Source of the DNA: CAYWBU01 sp942491525
Lineage (GTDB): Bacteria > Desulfobacterota > Desulfomonilia > UBA1062
Assembly (NCBI GenBank): GCA_942491525.1
Contig: CALOBW010000044.1
Location: 1 to 64,000, forward strand
Length of the DNA stretch: 64,000 nucleotides
Reading direction: 5' to 3'
Notes under the pieces: generated by a model
Database searches by the model: none
Told to the model about the DNA's origin: nothing
What the model saw: the letters and a program-made list of their open reading frames with translations, nothing else
Made by a program: the position numbers and the translations under genes
Shown: positions 60,609 through 64,000 of the stretch, one piece after another
Numbering within the stretch: position 1 is the first letter of the stretch
Layout of the letters: each line of letters starts with the position of its first letter

Positions 60609-61390
60609 CCGTACATCTTCAGTGTCTGGATGATGAAGTCCCAGGCCTGCTTGACGCTGCCCTCCATGAAGAACGGCAGCAGCTTGATGACGATAACGAT
60701 GAAGGTCAGGCCCACGCCGATGGTCAGGGGAAAGCTGACGATGAAGACGTTCATCTGCGGGGCGGCGCGCGCCATCAGCCCGAAGGCGATGTTCATCAGC
60801 AGCAGCACGCCGATCACGGGCGCGGCAACTTTCAAGCCGATCAGAAACATGTTCGAGGCGTAGGATACCATAGCCATGAAGAAGCTTGGCTGCCCCCAGG
60901 CCCCGTCCATGGGCACCAGGCTGAAACTCTGCACCATGGCCTTAATCATCATGTGATCGCCGCCAAAGGCCAGGAAGATCAGAAAGGCCGTGATATAGAG
61001 CAGATTGGCCGTGACCGGGGCGTTGACGCCGGTCATGGGGTCAACCACGTTGGCGATCGCAAAGCCCATCTGGAAACCGGCGTACTGACCGGCGATCTGA
61101 ACCGCGGCAAAGATGATGTTGATCGTCAGGCCGATGGTCATGCCGATCATGACGCTCTGCATAATCAGCATCACAAAATCCAGCATGTTCATAGCCTCAA
61201 AACTGGCCGGCGGAACATGGACCACCGGCAGCAGCACCAGGGCCAGAAAGAAGGCCACCACGGCCGTGATGCGCCGCGGCAGCAGCTGGGCGCTAAAGAA
61301 CGGCACCGTGGCAAAGATGGCCGAGATGCGGATGTAGACCAGCACAAAGGCGGTCACATCGTGCGATGCTAGGGCGTAGAGCTCATTCAT
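60605..61390 (-). CDS. fliR: Flagellar export gate protein FliR
   Basis: 261 aa, six membrane segments. Part of the FliPQR export gate in the flagellar basal body. Landmarks: ISAIFATVPFFSAQLLPRRI, GFAIANVVDPMTG, and PVIGVLLLMNIAFGLMARAAPQMNVF. Its ATG is 4 bp past the fliQ stop. The 3' end overlaps adenine deaminase by 4 bp. flhB would usually follow, but transcription meets the convergent gene here. Confidence 0.95.
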   Translation of the reverse strand: MNELYALASHDVTAFVLVYIRISAIFATVPFFSAQLLPRRITAVVAFFLALVLLPVVHVPPASFEAMNMLDFVMLIMQSVMIGMTIGLTINIIFAAVQIAGQYAGFQMGFAIANVVDPMTGVNAPVTANLLYITAFLIFLAFGGDHMMIKAMVQSFSLVPMDGAWGQPSFFMAMVSYASNMFLIGLKVAAPVIGVLLLMNIAFGLMARAAPQMNVFIVSFPLTIGVGLTFIVIVIKLLPFFMEGSVKQAWDFIIQTLKMYG

Positions 61391-61394
61391 GGCC

Positions 61395-61664
61395 CTACCT
61401 AATCATATATGGAATATTACTGAAGAGGTTGAAGGTGAAGGTGGTCAGCTTCTCCAGAATCCAGGGGCCGGCCACCATCATGGCCACGAAGACCGCAATG
61501 ATCTTGGGCACGAAGGTCAGAGTCATCTCCTGGATCTGGGTGACGGCCGAGAAGATGCTGACCGAGAGACCCACGATCAGACCCACCATCAGCATGGGCA
61601 TGCTGACCAGCAGGGTCATCTTAATGCCCTCAGCCAGCATGGAGGTGATAATTTCCGGGGTCAT
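61395..61664 (-). CDS. fliQ: Flagellar export gate protein FliQ
   Basis: 89 aa, two membrane helices, the standard FliQ length. Landmarks: EGIKMTLLVSMPMLMVGLIVGL, IFSAVTQIQEMTLTFVPKI. Coupled to fliP by an ATGA overlap. Confidence 0.96.
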   Translation of the reverse strand: MTPEIITSMLAEGIKMTLLVSMPMLMVGLIVGLSVSIFSAVTQIQEMTLTFVPKIIAVFVAMMVAGPWILEKLTTFTFNLFSNIPYMIR

Positions 61665-62407
61665 GGCACAAACCCCTTGATAATTGAGCCGACCAGCAGA
61701 TTCCAGCCGTCCACCAGCACAAAGATCATCAGTTTGAAGGGCAGCGAAATCATGATCGGCGGCAGCATCATCATGCCCATGGAGAGCAGAATCGAGGCCA
61801 CCACCATATCCACCACCAGGAAGGGAATGAAGAGGATGAAGCCGATCTGGAAGGCGGTCTTGATCTCACTGATCATGAAGGCCGGGATCAGCGCCCGGGT
61901 GGGCACCTCATCCCTGTTCTTGGGCTTGTCCTGCTTGATGATGGTCAGAAAAAGTGCCAGGTCCTTTTCGCGGGTCTGCTTGAACATGAAGTCCCGCAGC
62001 GGGCCTTCACCGTTTTTGATGGCCTGTTCGAAGCCGATGACGCCGTTCTGGTAGGGCACAATGGCCTCATCATTGATGCGCTCGATGGTGGGCGACATAA
62101 TGAAAAAGGTCAGGAAGATCGCCAGGGAGCTCAGAACCTGCTGGGGCGGCATCTGCTGGGTGCCGATGGCCTGGCGCATGAAGCCCAGCACGATGATGAT
62201 GCGCGTGAAAGAGGTCACCATGATCATGATCGAGGGCGCCAAAGCCAGAATGGTCAGGACAAACATGATCCTGAGCACGCCCACAACTTCGCCGGGATCC
62301 TCGGTCTGGGTGATGCCCAGCGAGATATCGGGTACGGTCACGGCCAGCGCGGCCAGCGGCAGCCCCAGCATCAGAAGCGCAACCAGCAGGCTAACCCTCT
62401 TCATCAT
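61661..62407 (-). CDS. fliP: Flagellar export gate protein FliP
   Basis: 248 aa. A cleavable signal peptide (LVALLMLGLPLAALA) and four membrane helices. Landmarks: FTRIIIVLGFMRQAIGTQQMPPQQVL, and LVVDMVVASILLSMGMMMLPP. Two consecutive ATG codons follow GGAGG; the second (62404) is better spaced. The first codons lie inside fliO. Confidence 0.97.
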   Translation of the reverse strand: MMKRVSLLVALLMLGLPLAALAVTVPDISLGITQTEDPGEVVGVLRIMFVLTILALAPSIMIMVTSFTRIIIVLGFMRQAIGTQQMPPQQVLSSLAIFLTFFIMSPTIERINDEAIVPYQNGVIGFEQAIKNGEGPLRDFMFKQTREKDLALFLTIIKQDKPKNRDEVPTRALIPAFMISEIKTAFQIGFILFIPFLVVDMVVASILLSMGMMMLPPIMISLPFKLMIFVLVDGWNLLVGSIIKGFVP

Positions 62408-62711
62408 ACTCCTCCAGCTCCTTGAGCAGGGTAACGCTTGACTGGGAGACCCCCAGCAGCAGAACCTGCTTGCCGGCCCTGACCAGGGCCAGCGAGGAGC
62501 GCTGATTAAGAGGCACCTGCCCCATGACTTCCAGATTGAGGTTGCGTTTGACGCCGGCCACCGGGCCGTAACGTTTCAACCCCCAGGCCGTGGCCACCAT
62601 GCCGGCCAGCACCAGGGCCAGCAGGGCGAAGTTCTGCCAGTAACCGCCGTCAGATGCCAGCAGCGCGGACGGCATAAGCAGCAGCGCAATGGTTGCAGCC
62701 AGCTTTCTCAT
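62391..62711 (-). CDS. fliO: Flagellar protein FliO
   Basis: 106 aa. One membrane helix after a signal-like start (residues 28-45, FALLALVLAGMVATAWGLKR) and the short cytoplasmic FliO domain (VMGQVPLNQRSSLALVRAGKQVLLLGVS). Assists FliP assembly. Overlaps fliP by 17 bp and fliN by 4 bp. Confidence 0.9.
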   Translation of the reverse strand: MRKLAATIALLLMPSALLASDGGYWQNFALLALVLAGMVATAWGLKRYGPVAGVKRNLNLEVMGQVPLNQRSSLALVRAGKQVLLLGVSQSSVTLLKELEEYDEEG

Positions 62712-63268
62712 CCCAGCCTTTTGACGCGTTCCATGGGCGAGACGATATCGGTGATGCGGATGCCGAACTTTTCGGAGACCACCACCACCTCGCCGCGGGC
62801 GATCAGCTTGCTGTTGACCAGGATGTCCAGCGGTTCGCCGGCCAGCCGGTTAAGTTCGATGACCGACCCCTGGCCGATCTGCAGCAGATCGTTGATCAGC
62901 ATCTTGGTGCGGCCGATCTCAACGGTCACCTCCAGCGGAATATCAAGGATGAAGTCCAGATCACTGGAGGTGCCGGGGGCCGCGCTGCCGGGCTTCAGCT
63001 CGGCAAATTCGGCCGGCGCCGCCTTGGACGGAATGCCCTTGCCCTCTTGGATCTCAGCGCCGGTTTCAAGGGCATTGGCCCACTCTTCAGCCAGCTTGTC
63101 CTGCTCATCAACCTCGCCGCTGTCGATGCCCATCAGTTTATTGATATCGTCCTGGGAGAGCTCGGCGCCCCCGCCACTTTCGGGTTCTTCAGAGGCGCTG
63201 CCGCCACCCAACAGCTCATCCACCATGCTCTGGTCAAGTTCCACATCGTTCTGATTGTCATCAGCCAT
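62708..63268 (-). CDS. fliN: Flagellar switch protein FliN
   Basis: 186 aa from the ATG preceded by AAGGAGG; a start 17 codons upstream has no such site. An acidic N-terminal half (residues 1-95) typical of non-enteric FliN, then the SpoA domain (ILDIPLEVTVEIGRTKMLINDLLQIGQGSVIEL and the closing RITDIVSPMERVKRL). Forms the C ring with FliM. Confidence 0.95.
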   Translation of the reverse strand: MADDNQNDVELDQSMVDELLGGGSASEEPESGGGAELSQDDINKLMGIDSGEVDEQDKLAEEWANALETGAEIQEGKGIPSKAAPAEFAELKPGSAAPGTSSDLDFILDIPLEVTVEIGRTKMLINDLLQIGQGSVIELNRLAGEPLDILVNSKLIARGEVVVVSEKFGIRITDIVSPMERVKRLG

Positions 63269-63281
63269 TGTTAACGCCTCC

Positions 63282-64000
63282 TTAGTAAAGCTGTTTCTTA
63301 ATCGGCCCCAGAACTTCAACAGCCATGTTGTCGTTCAAACGACCGGGCCGCCCCAGAAACTTGGGCAGACTCTGCACATTGATCCGCAGGGGATCCGAAA
63401 TATCCTCTTCCAGCATGATCACATCGCCCGGCCTGAGGGCCGAGAGCTCTCTGGATGAAATTGTTGTATGGCCCAGGGTCACGGCCGTCTCCACATAGAC
63501 GCTCATGAGCTCATGTTTGAAACGGTTGACCCACTCCAGGTCCACATCCTGCTTCTCATCGGTGTGGAAGCTGGAGTAGAGCCGGTCACGGATCGGCTCG
63601 ATCAGCATGTAGGGAATACAGACCATGATGTTGCCGCTGGCCTCCTCCATCTCGATATCGAACTGCACCACGATCAGGACATCCTCATTGGGGATGATGC
63701 CGGCAAACTGCGGGTTCATCTCGCCGCGGGTGTAGGAGAAGTGCAGCTCATAGACCGGCTGCCAGGCATTCTCAAGCTCATGCAGGGCCGCGGCCACCAC
63801 ATTGTAGAGCATCTTCTGCTCGATGGCTGTAAATTCGCGGCCCTCAATCTTCATGGCGCCGCCGCCCACGCCGCCGAAAAAGGCGTCGATCAGGGCAAAG
63901 ACCAGCTTGGTCTCGAGCACCACCAGGGCGTTGCCGCGCAAAGGTTCCATGCGCACGATATGGATGCTGGAGGGCACCGCCAGCGAGCGCATGAAGTTGC
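63282..64000 (-). CDS. fliM: Flagellar switch protein FliM, N-terminus outside the window
   Basis: 239 residues of the C-terminal part; the frame continues past the window end (the preceding codons read NF). CheC-like middle domain (LRGNALVVLETKLVFALIDAFFGG; VVQFDIEMEEASGNIMVCIPYMLIEPIRDRL) and the C-terminal SpoA domain. Controls rotation by binding CheY-phosphate through the N-terminus, which is not seen here. First visible gene of fliMNOPQR. Confidence 0.96.
   Translation of the reverse strand, partial: NFMRSLAVPSSIHIVRMEPLRGNALVVLETKLVFALIDAFFGGVGGGAMKIEGREFTAIEQKMLYNVVAAALHELENAWQPVYELHFSYTRGEMNPQFAGIIPNEDVLIVVQFDIEMEEASGNIMVCIPYMLIEPIRDRLYSSFHTDEKQDVDLEWVNRFKHELMSVYVETAVTLGHTTISSRELSALRPGDVIMLEEDISDPLRINVQSLPKFLGRPGRLNDNMAVEVLGPIKKQLY

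Overview
The window reads as chromosomal DNA of a motile, Gram-negative, strictly anaerobic bacterium of the Desulfobacterota/former Deltaproteobacteria type. This placement is inferred from gene content: the mercury-methylation pair hgcAB, an ADP-forming acyl-CoA ligase, sigma-54 control, a GlcD/GlcF-like FAD plus Fe-S oxidoreductase, and a biotin operon built around fatty-acid-synthase-like genes. I could not search a database, so genus is not assigned. Coding density is high, most genes are GC-rich, and many neighbours overlap by 4 bp. No tRNA, rRNA, CRISPR array, prophage or intact insertion sequence was seen.

Layout. 1-1.5 kb: tail of an unknown protein and two receiver proteins. 1.7-8.8 kb: a three-gene acyl-CoA operon (CoA hydrolase/transferase-GNAT fusion, ADP-forming CoA ligase, DRTGG protein) preceded by a sigma-54 promoter, three upstream dyads and the gene of a sigma-54 activator. 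8.8-10.2 kb: hgcA-hgcB. 10.3-17.1 kb: two paralogous periplasmic binding proteins, birA, an OmpA-like protein behind a FliA-type promoter, a small STAS-like protein and an RND/MMPL exporter. 17.2-21.4 kb: a PadR-controlled pair of redox flavoproteins and a GNAT enzyme. 21.4-22.0 kb: a repeat-rich gap ending in a BirA operator. 22.0-28.1 kb: the biotin operon bioB, hotdog protein 1, ketoreductase, ACP, nitroreductase, ketosynthase, hotdog protein 2, bioF, bioD. 28.1-36.7 kb: an SDR, a FAD/Fe-S/small-protein operon, a DAHP synthase with an altered metal site, an MFS carrier and a PI-PLC-like protein. 36.7-45.4 kb: a PpiD-like foldase, a candidate small RNA, a nuclease, a hydrolase, signalling proteins, an MshEN-ParA fusion and mutS. 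45.5-53.9 kb: three small heat-shock proteins, a nucleoside phosphorylase, an AT-rich hybrid kinase, a WYL regulator and a short acyl-CoA dehydrogenase. 54-60.6 kb: a GspE/PilB ATPase with an HDOD protein, a MoxR/VWA pair and adenine deaminase. 60.6-64 kb: fliM-N-O-P-Q-R, read leftwards, with fliM cut by the window edge.

The most striking system is the biotin operon. It appears to encode a private fatty-acid-synthesis cycle for the pimeloyl chain: its own ACP, ketosynthase, ketoreductase, a possible FMN enoyl reductase, and two small hotdog proteins that carry complementary halves of the FabZ catalytic pair. A BirA operator covers its promoter, and the mRNA seems to start at or next to the bioB ATG. 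Similar promoter-to-ATG spacing without a Shine-Dalgarno sequence recurs at several other genes, which suggests that leaderless mRNAs are common here. Other points of note are a Cys-rich N-terminus on HgcA, a copy of the birA 3' end stranded beside hgcA, a complete sigma-54 regulatory unit for the acyl-CoA operon, a Cys-to-Gly change at the DAHP synthase metal site, and a candidate 91-nt small RNA.
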